From contig JAVVEG010000009.1 of the NCBI GenBank assembly GCA_032251455.1, positions 1 to 64,000 on the forward strand: a DNA stretch of 64,000 nt, given 5' to 3'. This document shows, in pieces, positions 52,871 through 61,933 of this stretch; positions within the stretch are counted from its first letter, which is position 1, and each line of letters opens with the position of its first letter. Below the pieces are notes generated by a model, which had not been told where the DNA came from, did no database searches, and worked only from the letters and a program-made list of their open reading frames with translations. The position numbers and the translations under genes are program-made. Source of the stretch: JAVVEG01 sp032251455 (GTDB lineage: Bacteria; Pseudomonadota; Gammaproteobacteria; Pseudomonadales; Pseudohongiellaceae).

Positions 52871-53704
52871 TCACCAGCGATAATTGAGCTGCACACCAGC
52901 TGCCCGATCCGCACTATCGGAGGTAAACCCCTCGATGATATAGGTCATAAACGACCATCGTGGCAGCGGGCTCCAACTCAGGAATGGAACCAGTTCATGA
53001 GTCTCATTTGAGCTTATCGAAGCTGCCTCGCGGTAATCGTAAATCAAACCTATACTTAGCTGCCCAGGAATATTTGCAGAAACCCACGATGAGGCCAAAG
53101 GCCGTTGCAAGCCCAGGGAACCCCAAACGGTATCTTCAAGCTCGGCAAACAAATCGGAATCACCCCGTTTTCTATATCCCAAAGTAGCGAACAGCGTCGT
53201 TTGGCCCAACAATTGGTAGGCATCAAGCTGCAGACCATAATCGTATTCCCCTGTACCAAGCCCTTTCTTTTCGTCTGCAGTAGGCAATTTGATTTCAGCA
53301 GTGACATCCAGATAAGGTCCTTTGTCAAACAAGGCTGGAAATTGATAGCTGACTCCAAGCAGGATATCGCCCACACCACTCGCTGAGACAGTCTGCTCAG
53401 CCACTCCGGTTTCAGTAACATCATCATTCCTGCCGACACCACCGGTATTGACCAGCACGTTGCCTGTTCCAGTGATTCGCAAATGCGGTACTGTTGCCTT
53501 GAATCGCCAATTATTGCGGGTGTAATCGTAAGACAGAGGGACATAGAACAAGCGGGTATCTTCCTCCTGATCATAATCGCCTTTGCTGTAAAAGCCACCC
53601 AGGGTCAAATTGTGCTCTTGCGCCGATACCTCCAGCGCAAGCAGCGGTATGATCAGCAAGGGCAGAACCCGCTTATGGCCAACTCTCTGGAGTAAACTCT
53701 TCAC
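52871..53704 (-). CDS. outer-membrane beta-barrel protein (phenol MetA-pathway-like family)
   Basis: A 277-residue protein with a signal peptide ending at about Ala28 and a sequence of alternating polar/hydrophobic strands. Aromatic girdle residues are common (VPLSYDYTRNNWRFKATVPHLRIT, YDYGLQLDAYQLLGQTTLFATLGYR), and it ends in the barrel signature VQLNYRW with a terminal aromatic. It resembles the PF13557 transporter-type barrels. The substrate is unknown. The 3' end converges on the GGTG-protein gene with a 30-base gap. A hairpin, TTATCGC/GCGATAA, spans the region just at the stop. Confidence 0.78.
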   Translation of the reverse strand: MKSLLQRVGHKRVLPLLIIPLLALEVSAQEHNLTLGGFYSKGDYDQEEDTRLFYVPLSYDYTRNNWRFKATVPHLRITGTGNVLVNTGGVGRNDDVTETGVAEQTVSASGVGDILLGVSYQFPALFDKGPYLDVTAEIKLPTADEKKGLGTGEYDYGLQLDAYQLLGQTTLFATLGYRKRGDSDLFAELEDTVWGSLGLQRPLASSWVSANIPGQLSIGLIYDYREAASISSNETHELVPFLSWSPLPRWSFMTYIIEGFTSDSADRAAGVQLNYRW

Positions 53705-53735
53705 GGCTTACCCAGTCAGCAGACAAGAAAAGGAT

Positions 53736-54104
53736 TCATGAATCATCTTCTGGCTTCAACTCCAGCGAGGCTGAATTCAGGCAATAACGCAAACCAGTTG
53801 GTGCCGGACCATCATCAAAGACATGGCCAAGATGAGCAGAGCAACCCGCACAAACCACCTCGTTTCGAATCATGCCATGGCTGGTATCGATTTCGGTGCG
53901 CACATTGTCACTATCAACAGGGGCATAAAAACTCGGCCATCCGGTGCCTGAATCATATTTTGTGTTGGCTGAAAACAAGGCAAGGTCACAGACAACGCAA
54001 TGGTAAATCCCTGCCAGGCTGCAATTCCAATACTTACCGGTGAAAGCGGGTTCAGTGCCTTTTTCATAGACTATGTGTCGGGTTTCCGGATCAAGATCTT
54101 TCAT
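53736..54104 (-). CDS. msrB: peptide-methionine (R)-S-oxide reductase
   Basis: MsrB repairs the R form of methionine sulfoxide in proteins. The 122-residue protein has the zinc cysteines in HCVVCDLALF and VCAGCSAHLGHVFDDGP, the substrate-binding GTGWPSFYAPVD, and the catalytic cysteine in RYCLNSASLELKPED. The length is that of the single-domain enzyme. It lies 31 bases upstream of the barrel gene on the same strand, so co-transcription is possible. Confidence 0.96.
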   Translation of the reverse strand: MKDLDPETRHIVYEKGTEPAFTGKYWNCSLAGIYHCVVCDLALFSANTKYDSGTGWPSFYAPVDSDNVRTEIDTSHGMIRNEVVCAGCSAHLGHVFDDGPAPTGLRYCLNSASLELKPEDDS

Positions 54105-54238
54105 CAGGGGCTCCTTGGATACTTCGCTTTCATTTTCCGAACATCAGTTTACAATACGCCGCACCATATCACTATTGGCACACAACATTGACCCACATAA
54201 ATTGATCTGGCAAGCACAGGCGGTAACAGGGAAAAGTA

Positions 54239-55453
54239 ATGAAAAACATCAAGCAATCTGACAAATTAGCCAGAGTCTGCTACGACATCCGCGGTCCTGT
54301 ACTTGAGGAGGCCAAGCGGTTGGAAGAGGAAGGACATCGCATCCTCAAACTGAATATAGGCAACCCTGCTCCGTTTGGCTTCGAAGCTCCAGAGGAAATA
54401 ATTCAGGATGTCATCCTGAACCTGCCAAATGCCCAGGGCTACTGCGATTCCAAGGGTCTGTTTTCGGCCAGAAAAGCCATTATGCAGGAATGCCAGAAAC
54501 TGGAAATTGCTCATGTTGAAATCGATGATATCTATCTGGGCAACGGTGTCAGTGAACTGATCGTCATGGCCATGCAGGCCTTGCTCAACAACGGGGATGA
54601 AGTACTGGTGCCTGCTCCGGATTATCCTTTATGGACAGCAGCAGTCAGCCTGGCTGGTGGTAATCCGGTGCATTACCTTTGTGATGAACAGGCAGACTGG
54701 TTTCCTGATATCGCTGATATCAAAAGCAGGATCACCCCCCGCACCAAGGCAATCGTCATCATCAATCCCAATAATCCTACCGGGGCTGTCTACAGCGAGC
54801 CTGTGTTGAGAGACATAGTGGCACTGGCAAAAAAACACGGACTGCTTATCTTTGCCGACGAAATCTACAGCAAGATACTGTATGACGATGCTGTGCATAT
54901 TCCAATAGCATCGCTTGATGACGAGGTGTTCGTCGTCACCTTCAATGGTTTATCCAAAGCCTATCGCCTGGCCGGATTCAGAACCGGCTGGATGATTCTC
55001 AGTGGCGCCAAGGAGAGAGCAAAAAACTATATTGAAGGGCTGGAAATACTGTCCAATATGCGCCTGTGCGCCAATGTGCCGGCGCAATTTGCCGTGCAAA
55101 CCGCACTGGGTGGGTATCAGAGCATCAATGAGTTGATTTTGCCTGGCGGCCGTTTGCGGGAGCAACGCGATGCCTGTTGGGATATGTTGACCCAGATTCG
55201 CGGAGTGAGTTGTGTCAAGCCGCGCGGGGCTATCTATATGTTTCCAAAACTTGATGCCACGATTTACCCGATCAAGAGCGACGTCCGCTTTGTACTGGAC
55301 TTGCTGGAGCGGGAAAAAATACTGGTTGTTCAAGGGACAGGCTTCAATATCAAGGACACCCAGCACTTCCGGCTGGTATTCCTGCCACGTGTGGATGAAC
55401 TGGAACAGGCCATGCAAAAACTTGCACGATTCCTCAGTAAATGGACAGCCTGA
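54239..55453 (+). CDS. alaA: alanine transaminase AlaA
   Basis: A 404-residue class I PLP-dependent aminotransferase closely resembling E. coli AlaA, which makes alanine from pyruvate and glutamate. The PLP lysine lies in VTFNGLSKAYRLAGFRTGWM, preceded by IINPNNPTGAVYS and LIFADEIYSKILYDD. The first residues, MKNIKQSDKLARVCYDIRGPVLEEAKRLEEEGHRILKLNIGNPAPFGF, are typical of this group. The start has AGGGAAAAGT upstream. It converges on pdxB with a 20-base gap. Confidence 0.95.
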   Translation: MKNIKQSDKLARVCYDIRGPVLEEAKRLEEEGHRILKLNIGNPAPFGFEAPEEIIQDVILNLPNAQGYCDSKGLFSARKAIMQECQKLEIAHVEIDDIYLGNGVSELIVMAMQALLNNGDEVLVPAPDYPLWTAAVSLAGGNPVHYLCDEQADWFPDIADIKSRITPRTKAIVIINPNNPTGAVYSEPVLRDIVALAKKHGLLIFADEIYSKILYDDAVHIPIASLDDEVFVVTFNGLSKAYRLAGFRTGWMILSGAKERAKNYIEGLEILSNMRLCANVPAQFAVQTALGGYQSINELILPGGRLREQRDACWDMLTQIRGVSCVKPRGAIYMFPKLDATIYPIKSDVRFVLDLLEREKILVVQGTGFNIKDTQHFRLVFLPRVDELEQAMQKLARFLSKWTA

Positions 55454-55473
55454 AACGGTGCAACTGCCCATTA

Positions 55474-56574
55474 TCAGGCATGCAGGAATTCATGGCGCCT
55501 GGCCAAATGGGCACGCATATCGTCAAACTGCCGCTCACCCTGCCCGCTTGCCACTGCAAGCTTGAACTCCCTGCTGAGTGCCGGCAATGGAAAGGCGGCA
55601 ATTAACGCTGCCACACTTTCCTGGTTCATTCCATACAGGCTCTTGCGAGATAGCGTCCTGACCGGTATGGTCATGACATCAAGCGCAGCAGCATCGGCCA
55701 GCCCAAGATCAGCCTGAAAGCCAAAAAACTGAACGAATGAGCGGTAATTTGCCAGGCTGGCTGCCAGTTTGGCCTGAATACTGTAACCCGCAATATGGGG
55801 TGTGGCGATATCTACCCGCGCACACAGATCAGGATCAACTCGAGGTTCGTTTTCCCAGACATCGAAAACGGTACGAATACTTCTCTTTTTCTTCAGGAAT
55901 TCAATCAACGCCCGAGTGTCTACCACCTCACCTCTTGAGGCATTGATCAGCACCGCATCGTCCTGAAGCATGTCCAGGGTTTCGTGGTTCAGTAAATGCC
56001 AGGTTGGATGGGGGACAGTGCGGGTCAGTGGTGTATGCAGACTGACAATATCCGCTGTCAGTACGGTTTGCAGATCAGACAGCTCCACACCCATTGCTTG
56101 CAGGGACTCCTGTTGCTCTCGCGTCAGGAAAGGGTCTGTTACCACACAAGGAAAACCGATTTGCCGGCAAAGTTGTGCCAGGCGTCCGCCTACCTGGCCA
56201 GCACCAACGATACCAACAGTTGGCTTTGCCTTGTCAAAAAGTGCCATATGTTTCAGACTGGCCAGAGCAGTCAGTACATATTCCAGCACGGCATTGGCGT
56301 TGCAGCCGGCAGCATCATGAACGGCAATACCTGCCTGCCGCAGCCACTCCATATCCAGGTGATCAGTGCCGCTGGTAGCCGTGGCGACAAAACGGACGCG
56401 GGAGTGTTCGAGCAAGGCCCTGTCCACTCGCGTAATGGAGCGAACCAGCAAGGCATCAGCGTCGCGCACATCCGCTGCACTTATTTGACGACCAGGTAGT
56501 GTGATCAATTCCCCAAAAGCGGAAAAATAACTGTCAACTGCCACAATGCCTTCATCAGCAACAATGCGCATCAA
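55474..56574 (-). CDS. pdxB: erythronate-4-phosphate dehydrogenase
   Basis: PdxB oxidises 4-phosphoerythronate in the DXP-independent branch of vitamin B6 synthesis. The 366-residue protein has the D-2-hydroxyacid dehydrogenase features: GIVGAGQVGGRLAQLCRQIG (NAD binding), SLHTPLTRTVPHPTWHLL, INASRGEVVD, VFDVWENEP and the ATPHIAGYS histidine. A C-terminal dimerisation domain specific to PdxB follows. The ATG overlaps the tusA stop by four bases. Confidence 0.96.
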   Translation of the reverse strand: MMRIVADEGIVAVDSYFSAFGELITLPGRQISAADVRDADALLVRSITRVDRALLEHSRVRFVATATSGTDHLDMEWLRQAGIAVHDAAGCNANAVLEYVLTALASLKHMALFDKAKPTVGIVGAGQVGGRLAQLCRQIGFPCVVTDPFLTREQQESLQAMGVELSDLQTVLTADIVSLHTPLTRTVPHPTWHLLNHETLDMLQDDAVLINASRGEVVDTRALIEFLKKKRSIRTVFDVWENEPRVDPDLCARVDIATPHIAGYSIQAKLAASLANYRSFVQFFGFQADLGLADAAALDVMTIPVRTLSRKSLYGMNQESVAALIAAFPLPALSREFKLAVASGQGERQFDDMRAHLARRHEFLHA

Positions 56575-56828
56575 CTGGATTTCTTCTTGATCAGGTAATG
56601 AAATTTGTCATCCTGCCGGGAGCTTGAAATCAATTCGTGCCCCAGAAACGTGCAGAATTTGGGTACATCCCGCTGTGTCGAAGGGTCTGTCGCGACCAGG
56701 GAAAGTAACTTACCTGCCTGCATGCTGCGTATGGCATTGTGCAACATCATGACAGGTTCCGGACAAAACAAGTCGCAGGCATCCAGAACAACATCGGCCT
56801 CCCTCTCTTTTTCATCATGCATTGTCAT
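56571..56828 (-). CDS. tusA: sulfur-carrier protein TusA
   Basis: A TusA-like sulfurtransferase (85 residues). The persulfide cysteine is Cys22 in CDLFCPEPVMMLHNAI, and the C-terminal FLGHELISSSRQDDKFHYLIKKK is the usual end. I take the ATG at 56828, which overlaps the ttcA stop (TGATG), a sign of coupling, rather than the ATG 18 bases earlier. Adjacent ttcA needs a sulfur donor for 2-thiocytidine, so TusA here may serve that route as well as wobble-uridine thiolation; this last point is inferred. Confidence 0.92.
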   Translation of the reverse strand: MTMHDEKEREADVVLDACDLFCPEPVMMLHNAIRSMQAGKLLSLVATDPSTQRDVPKFCTFLGHELISSSRQDDKFHYLIKKKSS

Positions 56829-57709
56829 CACCCGATATTGATGCACTCAAGGCGCGCCAGGGGATCTGCCTCACGCTGCAGATCACGAAATGGAAACAAA
56901 CTGGTATCTGCCAATTGTGAGGGTGCCACATGCGCAATACTGCGAAAAATGTTATCAATCCTGCCTGGGTGCTGCTTTTCCCAGTCCCGCAGCATGGCTT
57001 TTATATTCTGTCGCTGCATATTGTCCTGACTACCACAGAGATTGCAGGGGATGATGGGAAATTGTCGCAATCTGGCATAACGGCTGATTTCCCATTCACT
57101 GCAATAAGCCAACGGTCTGATCAGAATATTCTGCTTGTCATCACTGAGCAGTTTGGGTGGCATCGCCTTCAGGGTGCCTCCAAAAAACATATTCAGAAAC
57201 AGGGTCTCAACGATGTCATCCCGATGATGTCCGAGGGCAACCTTGTTGGCACCAATCTGGCGGGCATAACTGTAAAGATTGCCGCGCCGCAGACGCGAAC
57301 ACAGGCTGCAATAGGTTTTCCCTTCTGGCGTCTTGTCCTTGACTATTGAAAAGGTATTTTCCTCGATGATGTGATAATCGACACCAATAGCCTGCAGATA
57401 ATCAGGTAGCACGTGTTGTGGAAAACCTGGCTGTTTCTGATCGAGGTTGACTGCCTTGATACGAAAATCAATGGGAGCATGTCGCTGCAAATTCAACAGA
57501 ATATCCAGCAGAGTATAGGAGTCCTTGCCACCCGACAGGCAAACCATGACCAGATCACCCGCTTCAATCATATTGAAATCCGCTATGGCTCTGCCCACAT
57601 CACGCCGCAGGTTTTTCCGACTGCGGTTCAGCACTAATTGATCATCCCTGTTTTCGCGTTCCAGATGCTCTTTTTGCATACTCTGCTCATTATTCTCTGC
57701 GGGATTCAT
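56828..57709 (-). CDS. ttcA: tRNA 2-thiocytidine synthetase TtcA
   Basis: TtcA adds sulfur to cytidine 32 of certain tRNAs, using ATP and a 4Fe-4S cluster. The 293-residue protein has the PP-loop SGGKDS at residues 59-64 and two CxxC pairs, CSLCSRLRRG and CNLCGSQDNMQRQNIK. The N-terminal 30 residues are charged and variable. It lies downstream of fadB (four-base overlap) and upstream of tusA. The length is close to E. coli TtcA (311). Confidence 0.95.
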   Translation of the reverse strand: MNPAENNEQSMQKEHLERENRDDQLVLNRSRKNLRRDVGRAIADFNMIEAGDLVMVCLSGGKDSYTLLDILLNLQRHAPIDFRIKAVNLDQKQPGFPQHVLPDYLQAIGVDYHIIEENTFSIVKDKTPEGKTYCSLCSRLRRGNLYSYARQIGANKVALGHHRDDIVETLFLNMFFGGTLKAMPPKLLSDDKQNILIRPLAYCSEWEISRYARLRQFPIIPCNLCGSQDNMQRQNIKAMLRDWEKQHPGRIDNIFRSIAHVAPSQLADTSLFPFRDLQREADPLARLECINIG

Positions 57710-59862
57710 GGATAGAATTTTTCCTGCGCGGCGGCCATCGCCCGCAAGCCAGCAGTAACTTGATACAACGGCCCCAACTCGGCATACCGATCAGCCAGGG
57801 TACAAAATTCTTCCGCTCCCATCGAATCGATATAACGCAGGGCACCACCACGAAAACGCGGAAAACCCAAACCCAGTACCAGGCCCATATCAGCTTCAAT
57901 GGCTGTATCGATAATTCCATCCTCAAGACAACGTACAGTTTCCAGGCACATGGCCACCATCAGGCGCTCGACTATCTCCCGGTCATGGATCTGACGCTGA
58001 GCCGTCTGTATTGTCTGGATATTGCTGATGATGGAGTCGTCAAGCATTTTTTGCAGCCGTCCATTTTCATCAGTCTGGTATCGATAAAACCCGCGGCCAT
58101 TCTTCTGACCATAACTGCCTTGTTCATGCAAAAAGTCGATAACCGTGTGAAATTCATAGCGCATCCGATCCGGGAATCCTTCTGCCATCACCTTCATGGC
58201 ATGTGCTGCCGTATCAATACCCACTACATCCAGCAAATAGGCGGGCCCCATCGGCCAGCCGAAAGCCTCCATGACCCGGTCCACATCGCGGAAATCAGCG
58301 CCATCCCGGATCAACATTGCAAAGGCGCCAAAATAGGGGAACAGTATGCGATTAACCAGGAAACCGGGGCAGTCATTGACAACAATCGGGGTTTTACCCA
58401 TTTTCTGGGCATAGGCTACTGTAGTCGCAATTGTCTGCTCGCTGCTTTTATCACCACGAATCACCTCCACCAAAGGCATGAGTGCAACCGGGTTGAAAAA
58501 ATGCATGCCGCAAAAATTCTGTGGCTGCTGCAGCGCCCTGGCCAGCAAACTGATGGAAATGGTAGAGGTATTCGAGGTCAGCACGGCTGTCGGCTTCAAG
58601 GTTTGCTCAACTTCAGCCAATACTTTATTTTTGACATTCACATTTTCAATCACCGCTTCCACGACGACATCTGCACTGGAAAAATCCGTGTATTCCAATG
58701 TCGGGGCAATGGAATCCAGAATCTTTTGCCTCTCGGCTGCACTGATCTGCCCTTTCTTGAGCAGCCGCGCCGAATGCTTTTCAGCTTCATCCATACCCAG
58801 GTCCAGACCCTGCTGGGCAATATCCTTCATCAGGATAGGAGTACCGGTGAGCGCTGATTGATAAGCAATACCGCCCCCCATGATACCTGCACCAATGACT
58901 GCGGCTCTGGCAACCGGATGCGCCTGTGAAGCTACTTTTTTGGCTGTTCTCTTTAAATATTGTTCGCTTAAAAAAAGCTGCACAAGATTGCCCGCCACCG
59001 GGGTATGTGCCAATTGCACGAAGGCTTTGTGTTCATGCTGCAGCGCTTCTGCCCGGCCGCAAGCAAGGGCGGCACAAATGGCATCAACGGCAATGACCGG
59101 TGCAGGATAATGTACCCTGCCTGCTTTGAAGGCAGCGGATTTAACATTGGCAATCTGTGGTTCCGTTGCCTCTTCCCGGGCAAGCGGATCTTTCTTGCGC
59201 TGGCGCAAGGCCAGATAATCAATGCTTCCCGCCAGACACTCATCGAGCATTGCAGTGGCAGATTCCTGCAGGATGTCAGCCGCCACCACCGCATCCAGTG
59301 CCCCACTGGAAAGAGCCTGGTCGGCAGCAAGCTGGCGTCCACTGATGATCCAATCACAGGCAGTCTCAAGTCCCAGCAGGCGAGTAGCCCGGACAGTGCC
59401 GCCAAACCCAGGACAAATACCCAGCTTGACCTCAGGAAAACCCAATACTGCTTTTTCACTGCCCAGGCGCAAGTCGGTAGCCAGACATAATTCCAGACCA
59501 CCTCCCAGGGCCATGCCATCAATCACGGAAATACTGGGTACAGGCAAATCTTCCAGGGCATTGAAAACCGCATTGGTTTGTTCACACCAGGCCAACAGTT
59601 CTTTTTCAGGTAGTTTGAAGAGTTGTGTAAACTCGCTGATATCCGCACCGACCACAAAACTGCTTTTGCCACTGACACACATCAGGGCTTTGGCCTGGCT
59701 GGTGGCAACCGCCGTGACAGCTGCCTGCAACTCATTCAGCATCAGCTGATTGAATACATTGACAGCCGCTTGTGGCAGGTTCAATGTCAACTGTGCAATG
59801 CCTGAATCCAGTAATTCGACCTGTATGGCCTTGCCCTGATAAATAACTGCCGGTGACGTCAT
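57706..59862 (-). CDS. fadB: fatty acid oxidation complex alpha subunit FadB
   Basis: FadB combines enoyl-CoA hydratase and 3-hydroxyacyl-CoA dehydrogenase. The 718-residue protein has an N-terminal crotonase domain (VGADISEFTQLF, IDGMALGGGLELCLATDLRL, GFPEVKLGICPGFGGTVRATR) and a central NAD domain (AAVIGAGIMGGGIAYQSALTGTPILMKDI, NTSTISISLLA, FCGMHFFNPVALMPLVEVI). The C-terminal HAD halves follow (GWPMGPAYLLDVVGIDTAAHAM). It is similar in length to E. coli FadB (729). No fadA (thiolase) gene follows; ttcA overlaps its stop instead. The start has no obvious FadR or PsrA site. Confidence 0.94.
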   Translation of the reverse strand: MTSPAVIYQGKAIQVELLDSGIAQLTLNLPQAAVNVFNQLMLNELQAAVTAVATSQAKALMCVSGKSSFVVGADISEFTQLFKLPEKELLAWCEQTNAVFNALEDLPVPSISVIDGMALGGGLELCLATDLRLGSEKAVLGFPEVKLGICPGFGGTVRATRLLGLETACDWIISGRQLAADQALSSGALDAVVAADILQESATAMLDECLAGSIDYLALRQRKKDPLAREEATEPQIANVKSAAFKAGRVHYPAPVIAVDAICAALACGRAEALQHEHKAFVQLAHTPVAGNLVQLFLSEQYLKRTAKKVASQAHPVARAAVIGAGIMGGGIAYQSALTGTPILMKDIAQQGLDLGMDEAEKHSARLLKKGQISAAERQKILDSIAPTLEYTDFSSADVVVEAVIENVNVKNKVLAEVEQTLKPTAVLTSNTSTISISLLARALQQPQNFCGMHFFNPVALMPLVEVIRGDKSSEQTIATTVAYAQKMGKTPIVVNDCPGFLVNRILFPYFGAFAMLIRDGADFRDVDRVMEAFGWPMGPAYLLDVVGIDTAAHAMKVMAEGFPDRMRYEFHTVIDFLHEQGSYGQKNGRGFYRYQTDENGRLQKMLDDSIISNIQTIQTAQRQIHDREIVERLMVAMCLETVRCLEDGIIDTAIEADMGLVLGLGFPRFRGGALRYIDSMGAEEFCTLADRYAELGPLYQVTAGLRAMAAAQEKFYP

Positions 59863-59947
59863 CGTGTAAACCCTTGTCTGTTTTCCAAACCCGTGGATAA
59901 TCGCGCATTATAAAGAAACTTGACCAGCAAGACATCCGGAACCCGTG

Positions 59948-61069
59948 ATGAACCCAATTGACACCTCGACATGCCCTCTGCTTGCGCGTCTGTTACTTGT
60001 TGTCCTGACCTGGCTGTCAGGTTCGCTTCTTGCCCAGGAAACTTTTAGCCAGGAAACGTTTAACCAGGAAACCCCAGCCCAGGAAAACCATGCGGTAATC
60101 CTGCTATATCACCATATCGCCCACGATACACCTGCTGCCACCAGCACCACACCAGAGCAATTCGCAGCCCATATGCAGTATCTGGCAGATAATGAATTCA
60201 CCGTCTGGAGGCTGGATAAACTATTACAGCATTTACGCAACGCAGAGCCGGTTCCGGATAAAACAGTTGCCATTACCTTCGACGATGGGTATCTGTCAAT
60301 TTTTGATACCGCCTACCCCCTTTTACAGGCATTGGGTTTCCCGTTTACCGTTTTTATCAATACCCAACCGATCAATGCATCGCAAACTGGTTATATGAGC
60401 TGGGCGCAAGTGCAGCAGATGACTGAGAACGGCGTCATGATTGCCAATCATATGGTCAATCATCCCCATATGATCGATGCCATGGAGGGCGAATCGGCAA
60501 GTATGCATCTACAGAGAATGCGCGCGGAAATGCTGCAGGCGGAGGCAGAGATCGCTGCCCAGACGGGGCAATCCCACCGTATTCTTGCCTACCCTTACGG
60601 GGAATATGACCCTGATATAAAGCAGATGCTGGCAGCAGCTGGCTTTATCGGCATAGCCCAGAATTCAGGCGCCATCTCTGCCAATTCTGATTTTCTGGCA
60701 CTGCCCCGATTCCCGCTGGCAGGCATTTATGCCGACATGGCTGGCATGCGCACCAAATCTGCCACCCTGGCCTTCCATGTGTTGGATCAACAACCAGAAA
60801 GCCCTCTCACAGACAGTCGCAACCCGGCCGTAATCCTGCAGTTTGCTCCCGGAAACTTCAATCCCGACCAGTTGGCCTGCTATGCGGGCGGTGCAACCCT
60901 GGAGATTGAATGGCTGGACAGGGATGGATTGAAATTCAGGATACAGCCGCAGCAGCAGTTCAATAGCCGACGTTGGGGTTACAACTGTACGGCGCCGGCC
61001 CGGAACAGCAATCGTTTTTACTGGTATTCCAAATTCTGGACGCGCTCAACACCGGAAAACCGGGATTGA
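59948..61069 (+). CDS. secreted polysaccharide deacetylase
   Basis: A 373-residue NodB-type deacetylase with a signal peptide ending at Ala29. The first motif is VAITFDDGYLSIFDTAYPLLQALGFPFTVFINT; the second is the metal-binding NHMVNHPHM; the third is RILAYPYGEYDPDI. Residues 30-47 are three copies of a QETxx repeat plus a partial one, directly after the cleavage site. The C-terminal 100 residues (from NPAVILQFAPGNF) are an extra beta-rich region of unknown role. The ATG at 59948 is one codon after a GTG. The TGA stop lies in a decayed copy of the inverted-repeat element. Confidence 0.87.
   Translation: MNPIDTSTCPLLARLLLVVLTWLSGSLLAQETFSQETFNQETPAQENHAVILLYHHIAHDTPAATSTTPEQFAAHMQYLADNEFTVWRLDKLLQHLRNAEPVPDKTVAITFDDGYLSIFDTAYPLLQALGFPFTVFINTQPINASQTGYMSWAQVQQMTENGVMIANHMVNHPHMIDAMEGESASMHLQRMRAEMLQAEAEIAAQTGQSHRILAYPYGEYDPDIKQMLAAAGFIGIAQNSGAISANSDFLALPRFPLAGIYADMAGMRTKSATLAFHVLDQQPESPLTDSRNPAVILQFAPGNFNPDQLACYAGGATLEIEWLDRDGLKFRIQPQQQFNSRRWGYNCTAPARNSNRFYWYSKFWTRSTPENRD
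60035..60088 (+). repeat. 15-bp tandem repeat encoding QETxx
   Basis: Three units start CAGGAAAC and are 15 bases apart (60035, 60050 and 60065), followed by a partial fourth at 60080. They encode QETFS, QETFN, QETPA and QEN, directly after the signal peptide of the deacetylase. An in-frame repeat here could vary in copy number without breaking the gene. Confidence 0.7.
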
Positions 61070-61097
61070 ACAAGGCTATGGTTATTCTGGCCTTCAG
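61067..61097. repeat. decayed half-copy of the 167-bp inverted-repeat element
   Basis: This 31-base stretch matches the arm of the element at 21467-21633 (beginning TGAATAAGTCTATGGTCACT, read outward to inward) at 26 positions; four of the five differences are transitions. It lies between two convergent genes, as the full copy does, and its TGA is the stop of the left gene in both places. Its other arm is not found nearby. Confidence 0.5.
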
Positions 61098-61933
61098 TCA
61101 TTGTCATATCGCTGCAGGCGATTGATTCTGATGAGTTCCTGCAATTCATTGACATAGACATGCCTGCGCTCGGAATACTGCATCAGACCGTAAGCCAGTA
61201 CCATGGCATCCAGCTCGGTATCGCGTTCACGCATCTGCCGGCGCAGCTCACGAAAATAACTGTAGGCCGCATTGGTATTGATATTCCGGAAATACGCCCG
61301 CACGGAGGCAGCAATGGAACTGAATGCCCTGACTTCATGTTCCGCATCCAGGGCTCGACGCTCGGGCACCAGACCACAACCTTCGTCATAACACCACTGA
61401 CCAAAGATATTATTCCCTTCCTTGGCAAACCGGGAAGTTCCCCAGGCTGATTCACTGGCGGCCTGGGCCAGAACCAGGGAAGGCGGAATATTATCCACTC
61501 GCACGCTCAGTTCGGATAACAACTCCTTGTTGTTCATGGACTCCACATCAAGGCGATATTCAACTGCAATGCGCTGTAGTTGAATTTGTTCGCTGGGACT
61601 CAGTTCCGTGCCATCGTTGGTGATGGCCAGCAAGGTGTCCACCTGCATCCGGGTATCGTTGATGCGTTCATTCTCGGCTTGTGCGTAATCGATCAGGAAA
61701 CTGAAAAAAGCCTGTTTTTTCTCCTCGATATCTTCATATCTATCAAAATCAGGCAAGGGCTCTGGAACCGGTGTTTCCGGAACAAGCGCAACAGGCACCA
61801 CTGTTTCCGGAGTTTCATCTGCAAAAAAACTGACCACCAGAATCAAGACCGACACCGCAAACAAGGCACTCAAGCCAGCGGCGGATAATCTGACCCAAAA
61901 TGGTGCTCTGCTGTCAAAGCATCTTTTCAGCAT
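61094..61933 (-). CDS. Bax-like glucosaminidase-domain membrane protein
   Basis: A peptidoglycan hydrolase of the Bax/FlgJ glucosaminidase type. From the ATG at 61933 (280 residues, AGGA upstream) it has an N-terminal transmembrane helix (LSAAGLSALFAVSVLILVVSFF), a Pro-rich linker, and the domain with the catalytic glutamate in LVLAQAASESAWGTSRFAKEGNNIFGQWCY. It ends with YSERRHVYVNELQELIRINRL. The frame opens 36 codons earlier, but that part overlaps bolA. The 20-base overlap with bolA suggests coupling. Confidence 0.88.
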   Translation of the reverse strand: MLKRCFDSRAPFWVRLSAAGLSALFAVSVLILVVSFFADETPETVVPVALVPETPVPEPLPDFDRYEDIEEKKQAFFSFLIDYAQAENERINDTRMQVDTLLAITNDGTELSPSEQIQLQRIAVEYRLDVESMNNKELLSELSVRVDNIPPSLVLAQAASESAWGTSRFAKEGNNIFGQWCYDEGCGLVPERRALDAEHEVRAFSSIAASVRAYFRNINTNAAYSYFRELRRQMRERDTELDAMVLAYGLMQYSERRHVYVNELQELIRINRLQRYDND

